In this document: positions 35,139-41,713 of the stretch, piece after piece | How positions within the stretch are numbered: position 1 is the first letter of the stretch | How the letters are laid out: the number at the start of each line of letters is the position of its first letter | Assembly: GCA_937873205.1 (NCBI GenBank) | Contig: CALMVO010000003.1 | Location: 1-41,713 of the forward strand | From: an uncultured Acetobacteraceae bacterium | Lineage (GTDB): Bacteria; Pseudomonadota; Alphaproteobacteria; Acetobacterales; Acetobacteraceae | Reading direction: 5' to 3' | DNA length: 41,713 nt | Made by a program: the position numbers and the translations under genes | The notes under the pieces: model-generated | Told to the model about the DNA's origin: nothing | The model's input: the letters and a program-made list of their open reading frames with translations, nothing else | Database searches by the model: none

Positions 35139-35151
35139 ACAGGCAGCGCAT
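34603..35151 (-). CDS. Exported protein of unknown function coupled to a calpain-like protease
   Basis: A 182-residue protein with a signal peptide (MRCLWLPAGVALLIGLALGSASAAV, cleavage likely after ASA). The mature part begins APNTQEHAPMLVDRFPPNIW and contains VTMDRLFVIPPYQGTLLTGAKF and a beta-rich second half (SVCIINDRIGIRIAPDAL, KTLLTVGVTQSGEKIYTAVALHYI) with a single Cys. No family is recognised. The ATG overlaps the protease TGA by 1 nt (TGATG), so the two are made together. Coupling to a protease, a periplasmic location and duplication suggest an immunity protein or inhibitor. A substrate or accessory factor remains possible. Confidence 0.75.
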   Translation of the reverse strand: MRCLWLPAGVALLIGLALGSASAAVAPNTQEHAPMLVDRFPPNIWPGERAIGSAEYLDEQRSLRADVAHFLKGRFRVTMDRLFVIPPYQGTLLTGAKFQFGGPSQFQKIDSVCIINDRIGIRIAPDALTGDPQGKTLLTVGVTQSGEKIYTAVALHYIPDSKDELIGYFQLEPLINDPAKGL

Positions 35152-36389
35152 CAGGGCGTGCGCCCCAGCCTTCGGGTCGGGCTGGCGACATCGGTCTGCG
35201 TCACGCCCTGCGAGGTCTTCATCAGCTCCAGCCCCTTCGCCGCCAGATCGGACCAGTACCTGCGGTGCGGATCGCTCGCCACGGGTTGGTCGGATACGGG
35301 CTGCACCGCGGCATCCGTGACCGGTGCTCCGGCGGACGTATCCTGCCTCGCCCTGGCCGCCACCTGGGACCAGCGGTCGCGAAGGGGATCGCCCGCCGTG
35401 GCCTGACCGGACGCGAACCGCGGGACATCGTCCACGGTCGATGCCCCGGGTGCCCCGTTCTGCTTCGCCGCCTTCCCCGTGTGGGTGGCGTCCGAGGCGG
35501 TCCGCCTCTGCACCAGGCCGGGGCCAATGGTCACGTTCTCCAGGTGCCCGTTGTCCAGGATGGTCTTCAGGCGGACGTGCACGATCGGGTCGAGGCTGTT
35601 GACACCTTGTTTCGGAAAGCTGTTGTCCCCCCATGGATTGCGAAGCGTCAGGGAGACGTTGCCGTCCTTGTCCTTGCTGACGCGTTCCACGGTGTAGGCA
35701 TGGCCCGAGTTGAGCGGATTCCCATCCCCTAGATAATTCCCTTTGACCAGACCGTCCGTCGGTGTGTCCTTCATCGGGTTGGTCGCCAGCAGGACCGCCC
35801 GGCCGTCCCTGATCGAGCCCTTGAGCAGCTCGTAGGCCTTGTCCTGGTCCCGCAGCTGCGACGCCCATACCTCGCGCGTGTCCGATTGGCCGGTCAGCGC
35901 GTGGATGGCGTTCCTCGGCCAGCCGCCCCCGGCGATGCCGCCCAGATCGGTGCCGGTCGCGTCGCGCGGCGACGCGGCGTTCAGCTTCGCGTAGGCCACC
36001 TCCATCACGCCCGGCCACGCCGGGGGCCGCGACCCGTCCGCATGCGTGCCAGCCCAGCGGGCCGGACTGCTCACGCCACCGGTATGATCGACACCATAGG
36101 CGCGATCCGCTCGCAGGTCGTCCTGCGTCACCGTGATGGTCCTGGCCCGGCCGGCCGCATCGTGCAGCGTGACGCCGAAGCTTTGGTCCCTCGCGTCGTA
36201 GCGGATCGCGTCCCTGATCACGCCAGGCTGGCGGTCGGCATACTGTCCCAGCGTGGAGATCAGGTAGCAGTCGCCGAGCTCGCCCTGCGCGATGTCGGAC
36301 CCGTGCGGCCGACCCGACCTGTCATACAGGTCCGCTGCCGTGACCGGTGGTGCCGACGTGTCGTGCCGCTGCGTCCGGCTCCCGTTCAT
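35151..36389 (-). CDS. Calpain-like (C2 family) cysteine protease
   Basis: A 412-residue protein. The papain-fold triad is complete: Gln35 and Cys41 in QGELGDCYLIS, His230 in SGHAYTV and Asn251 in RNPWGDN, in the order and context of the calpain catalytic core (residues 20-265). Other calpain-like features are VMEVAYAKL and GGIAGGG. After residue 290 a Thr/Ala/Gln-rich tail (about 120 residues) contains two short similar segments, DPLRDRWSQVAARA and DPHRRYWSDLAAKG. No signal peptide, EF hand or C2 domain is seen. Bacterial C2 proteases are sporadic and mostly uncharacterised. The start has AGGAAGAG 6-8 nt upstream. The gene is translationally coupled to an exported protein that is duplicated. 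Confidence 0.88.
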   Translation of the reverse strand: MNGSRTQRHDTSAPPVTAADLYDRSGRPHGSDIAQGELGDCYLISTLGQYADRQPGVIRDAIRYDARDQSFGVTLHDAAGRARTITVTQDDLRADRAYGVDHTGGVSSPARWAGTHADGSRPPAWPGVMEVAYAKLNAASPRDATGTDLGGIAGGGWPRNAIHALTGQSDTREVWASQLRDQDKAYELLKGSIRDGRAVLLATNPMKDTPTDGLVKGNYLGDGNPLNSGHAYTVERVSKDKDGNVSLTLRNPWGDNSFPKQGVNSLDPIVHVRLKTILDNGHLENVTIGPGLVQRRTASDATHTGKAAKQNGAPGASTVDDVPRFASGQATAGDPLRDRWSQVAARARQDTSAGAPVTDAAVQPVSDQPVASDPHRRYWSDLAAKGLELMKTSQGVTQTDVASPTRRLGRTP

Positions 36390-36616
36390 CGGCGTCTCTT
36401 CCTATGCGACGAGGTATCGACGACACCGGTACACGATGCCGCGCCGATCCCTGTCAAGGGGCCGGAGCCCGCCGACCCACGCTGGACCGCCCCACCCCGA
36501 CCCGAGGGAAGGCTCGATCGCGCCCGGAGCGTCTGGGCCTGGATACGAGGGGGGATGGCAACGCCCTTGAGCCGCCGTGCCGAACGGCATCGGCAGCCTC
36601 CGCCGCCGCCCCTGTT

Positions 36617-37234
36617 CTAGACCACGATCAGCGACCGGTCGCTCCAGGGAAGCGCCGCCCGCCCCAGATGCCGGGCCAGCGCCGCCGGATACAGCACGTG
36701 CTCCTGCGCCAGCACCCGCTCGGCCAGCGCCCCGGCGGTCTCGTCCGCCCGCACCGCGATCGCCGCCTGGCCGAGGATCGGACCCTGGTCCATCACCTCG
36801 GTGACCAGGTGCACCGTGCAGCCGTGCAGCCTCACCCCCGCGGCCAGCGCGCGCTCGTGCGTGTGCAGGCCGGGGAAGGCGGGCAGCAGGCTCGGATGGA
36901 TGTTCAGCATGCGGCCCTGCCAGCGCGTGGTGAGCCAGGGGGTGAGAATCCGCATGTAGCCGGCGAGGCAGACCAGCCCGATCCCGGCCTCGGCCAGGGC
37001 GGCGTCGATCGCCCGCTCGTGCGCCTCGCGGTCGCGACCGAAGGGGTGGTGGTCGATGGCGACGGTGGGGATGCCGGCCGCGGCGGCGGTACGGAGGCCG
37101 GCGGCGTCCGGAACGTTGGCCAGCACCAGCGCGATCTCGGCCGGGTAGTCCGGATCGCGGGCGGCCTCGACCAGGGCGGTCATGTTGCTGCCGCGGCCGC
37201 TGATCAGCACCGCCACCCGGACGCGGCCGGCCAC
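36617..37234 (-). CDS. purN: Phosphoribosylglycinamide formyltransferase
   Basis: A 205-residue enzyme of purine synthesis that transfers the formyl group of 10-formyl-THF to GAR. It has VAVLISGRGSN at the N-terminus, LAGYMRIL, NIHPSLLPAFPGLHTHERAL with the catalytic Asn/His, and GCTVHLVTEVMDQGPI with the catalytic Asp. The GTG at 37234 lies 2 nt after the purM stop. An in-frame CTG overlaps that stop (CTGA) and would add two residues. It forms an operon with purM, as in most alphaproteobacteria. Confidence 0.96.
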   Translation of the reverse strand: MAGRVRVAVLISGRGSNMTALVEAARDPDYPAEIALVLANVPDAAGLRTAAAAGIPTVAIDHHPFGRDREAHERAIDAALAEAGIGLVCLAGYMRILTPWLTTRWQGRMLNIHPSLLPAFPGLHTHERALAAGVRLHGCTVHLVTEVMDQGPILGQAAIAVRADETAGALAERVLAQEHVLYPAALARHLGRAALPWSDRSLIVV

Positions 37235-37236
37235 GC

Positions 37237-38313
37237 TCAGAAGGCCGGCGGCGGGGAGAAGCGCAGGCTGGCGGGGGCGTCGGGCGAGGGAGCCGCCTCG
37301 ATGCGGCCGATCAGCGCGAACGGCTCGCCGAGCTCGGCCAGCATCGACGAGGCGCTGGCGACGTTGGTCACCACCAGCGCCATGCCGATGCCGCAGTTGA
37401 ACACCCGCAGCATCTCGTCCGGCGCCACCGGCCCGGCCTCGGCCAGCCACCCGAACACCGGCGGCATCGGCCAGGCGCCGCCGTCGATCACCGCGACAAC
37501 GCCGGGCGGCAGCACGCGCGGCAGGTTGCCGACCAGGCCGCCGCCGGTGACGTGCGCCGCCGCCCGCAGCAGCCGGGACCGCTGCAGCGCCAGCACCGGA
37601 CCCACGTAGAGCCGCGTCGGCTCCATCAGCGCCTCGCCCAGCGATACGCCCGGAGCGAACGGCGCCGGCGCGTCCCAGCCGAGCCCAGCGGCCGCCGCGA
37701 TGCGGCGCACCAGCGAGTATCCGTTGGAATGCACGCCGCTGGACGGCAGCCCCAGGATCACGTCGCCGGGCGAGACGCGGCCGGGCAGCAGCGCGTCGCG
37801 CTCGGCCGCCCCCACCGCGAAGCCGGCCAGGTCGTAATGGCCGGGCGCGTACAGGCCGGGCATCTCCGCGGTCTCGCCGCCGACCAGCGCGCAGCCGGAG
37901 CGTCGGCAGCCCTCGGCGATGCCGCCGACCACGCGCGCCGCGTCGGCGACGTCGAGCCGGCCGGTGGCGAAGTAGTCCAGGAAGAACAGCGGCTCGGCCC
38001 CCTGCACCACGAGGTCGTTCACGCACATCGCCACCAGGTCGATGCCGACGGTCTCGTGCCGGCCGGTCTCGATCGCCAGCATCAGCTTGGTGCCGACGCC
38101 GTCGGTGCAGGACACCAGCACCGGGTCCAGGAACCCCGCCGCCTTCAGGTCGAACAGCGCGCCGAAGCCGCCCAGCCCGCCCAGAGTGCCGGGCCTGTCG
38201 GTGGCGCGGGCGGCGGGCCGGATCGCCTCCACCAGCGCGTCGCCGGCCGCGATGTCGACTCCGGCGTCGCGGTAGGAGGCGATCTGCGGCGTGGGCGGGG
38301 TCGAGGAACTCAT
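37237..38313 (-). CDS. purM: Phosphoribosylformylglycinamidine cyclo-ligase (AIR synthetase)
   Basis: A 358-residue enzyme that closes the imidazole ring in purine synthesis (FGAM + ATP to AIR). It has [64 protein letters not shown] and [14 protein letters not shown], all standard PurM motifs. The ATG at 38313 has GGGAGAG about 9 nt upstream. The stop is followed after 2 nt by purN. It is divergent from hda, with 144 bp between the two starts. Confidence 0.97.
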   Translation of the reverse strand: MSSSTPPTPQIASYRDAGVDIAAGDALVEAIRPAARATDRPGTLGGLGGFGALFDLKAAGFLDPVLVSCTDGVGTKLMLAIETGRHETVGIDLVAMCVNDLVVQGAEPLFFLDYFATGRLDVADAARVVGGIAEGCRRSGCALVGGETAEMPGLYAPGHYDLAGFAVGAAERDALLPGRVSPGDVILGLPSSGVHSNGYSLVRRIAAAAGLGWDAPAPFAPGVSLGEALMEPTRLYVGPVLALQRSRLLRAAAHVTGGGLVGNLPRVLPPGVVAVIDGGAWPMPPVFGWLAEAGPVAPDEMLRVFNCGIGMALVVTNVASASSMLAELGEPFALIGRIEAAPSPDAPASLRFSPPPAF

Positions 38314-38457
38314 GCGGACGGCTCTCCCGGGCGGCCTCGGTGCGGCCTGGGGCGGGCCGTCGTGATCGCGACCATTTACGGCAGCCCGCCCGTCGCGCAA
38401 AGCGGAGCCGGGGCCGCGGCGCACGGCCCGGAGTCGCGCGGGAGCTAGGGGGCGGCC

Positions 38458-39237
38458 ATGCACGTGCAGACGACCCAGGACGTCGGATCGCCGGGCCTGC
38501 GCCAGCTGGCGCTGCCGTTCGCGCACCGGCCGCGCATGGGCCGCGCCGACTTCCTGGAGGCGCCCTGCAACCAGGCGGCGCTGGCCTGGCTGGCACCGCG
38601 CGCCGTCGCGCGCTGGCCGTGGCGGCGGCTGGCGCTGTGGGGCGAGGCGGGCGGCGGCAAGACCCACCTGCTGCACGTCTGGGCCCGCGAGCAAGACGCG
38701 CTGCTGCTGCCGGGCACGGCGCTGCGCGACCTGGACGCGCTGTTCCGCGCCCCGGACCGCTGGGGCGGCATCGCCATCGACGACGCCGACCTCACCGCCG
38801 ATCCGCACGCGCTGCTGCACGCGCTGAACGCCGTGCACGAGGCCGGGCTGCCGGTGCTGCTGGCGGCGCGCGCGGCGCCGGCGCGCTGGGAGGTGGCGCT
38901 GCCAGACCTGCGCTCTCGGCTGCGCGCCATGCAGGCGGTCGAGCTGGCTCGTCCCGACGACGCGCTGCTGCGCATCCTGCTGCTGCGGCTGCTGGCCGAA
39001 CGCCAGCTCGCCGTGGCCCCGCCGGTGATCGACTGGCTGCTGCAGCGGCTGCCGCGCACCGCGGCTTCCATGCGCGAGCTCGCGCGACGGCTGGACGAGC
39101 GCGCGCTGGCCTCGGGCCGTGGCGTCGGCCGCGTGCTTGCCGGCCTGGTGCTGGAGGACATGCTGTCGGCGGCACCGGCCGCGGGAGGTGACGCGGCGGC
39201 CGCCGAGGACGATCCCGGGACCGCATCGCTGATCTGA
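38458..39237 (+). CDS. hdaA: DnaA-related regulatory protein Hda/HdaA
   Basis: A 259-residue AAA+ protein homologous to DnaA domain III. The N-terminal QLALPF (residues 16-21) is a beta-clamp binding motif as in Hda. Walker A is GEAGGGKTH and the Walker B region is IAIDDAD. Arg-rich sensor segments occur around LRSRLRAMQ and MRELARRLD. Clamp-bound Hda stimulates ATP hydrolysis by DnaA after replication starts (RIDA); in Caulobacter HdaA is essential for that control. The position divergent from purM is the usual alphaproteobacterial arrangement. The start has AGGGGG about 5 nt upstream. Confidence 0.9.
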   Translation: MHVQTTQDVGSPGLRQLALPFAHRPRMGRADFLEAPCNQAALAWLAPRAVARWPWRRLALWGEAGGGKTHLLHVWAREQDALLLPGTALRDLDALFRAPDRWGGIAIDDADLTADPHALLHALNAVHEAGLPVLLAARAAPARWEVALPDLRSRLRAMQAVELARPDDALLRILLLRLLAERQLAVAPPVIDWLLQRLPRTAASMRELARRLDERALASGRGVGRVLAGLVLEDMLSAAPAAGGDAAAAEDDPGTASLI

Positions 39238-39256
39238 GGCCGGAGGCTGCGCGTAG

Positions 39257-39312
39257 AAGGCCAGGGGCGCTGCCCCTGGACCCCGCCAAAGGCGGCGCCT
39301 TTGGAAACCTTT
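39257..39312. repeat. Family B REP-like repeat, upstream of the EthD remnant
   Basis: AAGGCCAGGGGCGCTGCCCCTGGACCCC, then GCCAAAGGCGGCGCCTTTGGAAACC. Two nested hairpins. It lies 19 bp after the hda stop, so it could terminate hda transcription. Confidence 0.85.
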
Positions 39313-39317
39313 CGTCG

Positions 39318-39488
39318 ATGACCCGCGACGAATTCATCGCCTATCACCGGGACCGGCACGCGCCGCTGCTCCGCGCCCCTCCCGGGTCCGAGGCCTACCT
39401 GGCGACCATCCGACCGGACGAGGCGCGCGTCCTCGACCCGCACGCCTGCGAGTTCGTGCTCTCCACCGAGACGGCGGTCATCGCCTGA
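39318..39488 (+). pseudogene. EthD-domain remnant with internal deletion
   Basis: A 56-residue frame beginning [19 protein letters not shown], the N-terminal signature of EthD/dimeric alpha-beta-barrel proteins (M-T-x-E-x-F-x-x-Y-x-x-x-H-x-P). It continues directly into RPDEARVLDPHACEFVLSTETAVIA, which resembles the C-terminal part of the same family. About 45 central residues of the usual 100 are missing, so an in-frame deletion is likely. It sits between two oppositely arranged family B repeats. It may still be translated but is probably non-functional. Confidence 0.6.
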
Positions 39489-39491
39489 TCG

Positions 39492-39577
39492 AAAGGCCAG
39501 GACCCTGGACCCCATTCTGATAAGCGGTTTCCAAAGGCGAGCCTTTGGCGGGGTCCAGGGGCAGAGCCCCTGGCCTT
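39492..39577 (-). repeat. Family B repeat, compound inverted copy
   Basis: A short forward piece (AAGGCCAGGACCCTGGACCCC) is followed by a full inverted element (GGTTTCCAAAGGCGAGCCTTTGGCGGGGTCC...GGCCTT). The last bases overlap the TAA of the gamma-glutamyltransferase gene. The structure suggests two elements recombined. Confidence 0.85.
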
Positions 39578-41426
39578 AATATGCCAGCGCGCACCCATCC
39601 GCGCGCATCTCGCTGGCGGCGGCCCAGACCCGGTCGGGGCCGCTCATGCGGTGCTCGATGCACTCGTAGCGGCCGAAGCCGCCGTCCGAGGGCGCCATCG
39701 TCCAGCCCAGCCCCGCCAGCGCGCTCTTCGTCGCGTCCGGCACGCCGCTCTCCAGGCGCAGGATGCCGTCGGATGGCAGTCCGGCCTGATCCTCGCCCAT
39801 GCTCTGCGAGGAGCCCTCGTGGTGCCAGCGCGGGCTGTCGCCGGCAGCCTGGATGTCGAGGCCGTAATCGACCCGGTTCACGATGATCTGCTGCTGGCCC
39901 ATCGGCTGCATGTCGCCGCCCATGACGCCGAAGCTCATCCAGGGCTGGCCGCCCCGGGTCGCGAAGCCGGGGATGATGGTCTGGAACGGCCGCTTGCCCG
40001 GCGCATAGATGTTGGGATGGCCGTCTTGCAGCGAGAACAGCTGGCCGCGATCCTGGAACATGAAGCCGAGCCCGTCCGCCACCAGGCCGGAGCCCATGCC
40101 GCGGAAGTTCGACTGGATCATCGACACCATCATGCCGGACGGGTCAGCGACGGTGAAGTAGGTGGTGTCGCCGTGGCTGGGCGCGTCGCCGGGCCGCACC
40201 GACCGGTTGATGCGGTCGGGACTGATCAGCGCCGCGCGCTGCGCCGCATACTCCTTGGAGTTCAGCCACTCGACCGGGATCTTCGCGAAGTGCGGGTCGG
40301 CGTAGTAGCGCGCGCGGTCCTCGTAGGCGAGCCGCTTGGCCTCGATTTGTACCTGCAACGAGGCCGCCGACTGGAAGCCCATCGCGCGCAGGTCGAAATG
40401 CTCCAGCATGTTCAGCATCTGCAGCGTGGCCAGCCCCTGCGTGTTCGCCGCCATGCCGTACACCTCGACGCCGCGGTAGCTGGTGACCAGCGGATCGAGC
40501 CATTCGGAATGGCGGCGGCGCAGGTCGTCGCGCGTCATCCAGCCGCCGATGCGGTGGAAGTAGCGCTGGATGGTGTCGGCGATCGGCCCGTCATAGAAGG
40601 CGTCGCGGCCGCCCTCGGCGATCATGGCGTAGGTGCGGGCGAGGTCGGGGTTGCGGAACACCGCGCCCTCGCGCGGCGCCTGGCCGCCCGGCGCGTAGGT
40701 GCGCAGCGCGTTGGCGGTCTCCTCGACGCCGGAGCCGGGCCGCGTGAAGGCGCGCAGGTTGCGATAGATGTAGTAGCCGATGATCTGCGGCACCGGCACG
40801 CCGTCGGTGGCGAGCCGGATCGCCGGCTGGAACAGCTCGCGCCAGGGCAGCCGGCCGTAGCGCTGGTGCAGCGTCCACCAGGCATCGAGCGCGCCCGGCA
40901 CCGAGACCGTGACCGCGCCGAGCTTGGGCAGCGCGCCGCTCACGGCATGGGCGCGGGCGGTGGCGAGGCTGAGCGCGCGGGGGCTTTCGCCGGAACCTGC
41001 CAACGACACCACGCGGGCCCGCTGCGGGTCCCAGATCATCGCGTAGCAATCGCCGCCGAGGCCGGAGCTGGTCGGCTCCAGGAAGCCCAGCGCCGCGTTG
41101 GCGGCGATCGCCGCGTCGACCGCGGAACCGCCCGCCCGCAGCGTCTCGATCGCCACCTGGGTCGCGACCGGCTGCGCGGTGCCGGCGGCGCCGTTACAGC
41201 CCATCGCCGCCGAGCGGCTGGCGAAGCTGGCGCCGGATGGGCGGTCGCCGGCATGCACGTCGGGACGGATGAAGCGCTCGGCGCCAGCGGGCTGGTATCC
41301 CGGCAGCGCCGCCGGGGCGGACGGTGCTGCGCCGGCCGGGACGCTGCCTGGCACGTCCGCCGCGGTCGCCCACGCCGCCGGGAGCGCCGCCGCGGGCAGG
41401 GTGGCGATGAAGGTTCTGCGTCGCAC
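39576..41426 (-). CDS. ggt: Gamma-glutamyltransferase (Tat-exported)
   Basis: A 616-residue Ntn-hydrolase that cleaves gamma-glutamyl bonds of glutathione and related compounds in the periplasm. The N-terminus RRRTFIATLPAAALPAAWA has the twin-arginine pattern (RRxFI) and an AxA site. The large subunit has GGSAVDAAIAANAALGFLEPTSSGLGGD. Autocleavage should occur before the Thr of HGDTTYFTV, where the small subunit starts, followed by DPSGMMVSMIQSNF. Near the end is SFGVMGGDMQPMGQ. It is monocistronic, and its stop codon is inside a family B repeat. Confidence 0.95.
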   Translation of the reverse strand: MRRRTFIATLPAAALPAAWATAADVPGSVPAGAAPSAPAALPGYQPAGAERFIRPDVHAGDRPSGASFASRSAAMGCNGAAGTAQPVATQVAIETLRAGGSAVDAAIAANAALGFLEPTSSGLGGDCYAMIWDPQRARVVSLAGSGESPRALSLATARAHAVSGALPKLGAVTVSVPGALDAWWTLHQRYGRLPWRELFQPAIRLATDGVPVPQIIGYYIYRNLRAFTRPGSGVEETANALRTYAPGGQAPREGAVFRNPDLARTYAMIAEGGRDAFYDGPIADTIQRYFHRIGGWMTRDDLRRRHSEWLDPLVTSYRGVEVYGMAANTQGLATLQMLNMLEHFDLRAMGFQSAASLQVQIEAKRLAYEDRARYYADPHFAKIPVEWLNSKEYAAQRAALISPDRINRSVRPGDAPSHGDTTYFTVADPSGMMVSMIQSNFRGMGSGLVADGLGFMFQDRGQLFSLQDGHPNIYAPGKRPFQTIIPGFATRGGQPWMSFGVMGGDMQPMGQQQIIVNRVDYGLDIQAAGDSPRWHHEGSSQSMGEDQAGLPSDGILRLESGVPDATKSALAGLGWTMAPSDGGFGRYECIEHRMSGPDRVWAAASEMRADGCALAY

Positions 41427-41523
41427 GCGAAGTCTCCCAGCACGATCGGTGTCGCGCAGGGGGACATGATTGTCATCGGATTATCAACCGCCGGCGCACC
41501 CCGGGCCCGTGCTATGCGAGGCC

Positions 41524-41713
41524 ATGGACGATCTGGAGAGCCGAGACGTGGACGACGTGCGACCGGCGGATGGCCCGAGCAGGGCCAAGACCGCACGAAC
41601 CCGCCCGCTGACCAACCGGGGCGCGTCGCGGACGCGGGCGCACGCGGCGCCCGTGGACGGGCCCGCGGCGCGGGTCGCCGGCGACGCGCCCGCGGCGCGG
41701 GCCCGTCCACGGG
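41524..41713 (+). CDS. Possible CDS running off the right edge
   Basis: From the ATG at 41524 the frame is open to the edge (63 residues). It begins MDDLESRDVDDVRPADGPSR and becomes Arg/Ala/Pro rich (RTRPLTNRGASRTRAHAAP). Such tails occur at the N-terminus of some alphaproteobacterial nucleic-acid enzymes, but no domain is reached. The last third is made of an inverted repeat, which may be part of the gene or an artefact at a contig end. Divergent from ggt, 97 bp apart. Confidence 0.35.
   Translation, partial: MDDLESRDVDDVRPADGPSRAKTARTRPLTNRGASRTRAHAAPVDGPAARVAGDAPAARARPR
41650..41713. repeat. Large GC inverted repeat at the window end
   Basis: The left arm 41650-41674 and the right arm 41689-41713 are reverse complements with one mismatch in 25; the loop is 14 nt. 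It ends exactly at the last base of the window. Confidence 0.85.

Overview
This is a GC-rich (roughly 70% by eye) alphaproteobacterial chromosome segment. Gene content and order (hda divergent from purM-purN, fused cysNC behind cysD, a SUV3-like helicase, DUF6481, calpain and gamma-glutamyltransferase genes) and the intergenic 'CTGCCCCTGGACCCC' repeat point to Rhodospirillales, most likely Acetobacteraceae. That placement is inferred from memory of such genomes, not from a search. No rRNA, tRNA or CRISPR array was seen.

Layout. 1-5400: a SUV3-type helicase running off the left edge, an M17 aminopeptidase, a MarR-type regulator and a small exported protein. 5431-9746: envelope polysaccharide genes (WecA/MraY-like sugar-phosphate transferase opposite a FlaA1/CapD-like dehydratase that overlaps a DegT-type aminotransferase). 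9750-12400: a decayed zone with a repeat, a small exported protein, a broken SDR gene, a transposase tail, and two small genes whose ends lie in copies of one 24-bp repeat. 12395-16690: methyltransferase, acyl-reductase-like protein, DUF6481 protein and two SDRs. 16688-20669: an MFS transporter coupled to the sulfate activation genes cysD and cysNC. 20745-25977: a YghU-like GST, an SDR, a ParD-like remnant, a hybrid histidine kinase and another SDR. 26510-30241: ABC-F ATPase, ndk, and an MHS-type MFS transporter. About 30170-32640: an abruptly AT-rich island with one 661-residue protein of unknown function (PH-like N-terminus, nuclease-like motif, glycine-zipper membrane region). 32633-33688: a spore-photoproduct-lyase-like radical SAM protein. 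34013-36389: a calpain-like cysteine protease translationally coupled to an exported protein that is tandemly duplicated, with a chimeric second copy. 36617-39237: purN, purM and divergent hda. 39257-41426: an EthD remnant between two repeats and a Tat-exported gamma-glutamyltransferase. The right end is an open frame ending in a large inverted repeat.

Two repeat families recur. Family A (12207, 20666, 24826) is a double palindrome that in two cases supplies the stop codon of the gene before it. Family B (9748, 21628, 28420, 39257, 39492) is a REP-like 'AAGGCCAGGGGC...CTTTGG' element at gene ends. Both probably act as terminators.

Most interesting candidates: (1) the single-gene AT-rich island, whose protein looks like a membrane-active effector or defence protein; (2) the calpain-like protease with coupled, duplicated secreted partner genes, which may be a toxin/immunity or protease/inhibitor pair; (3) several genes that appear to begin with CTG or ATC rather than ATG/GTG/TTG.
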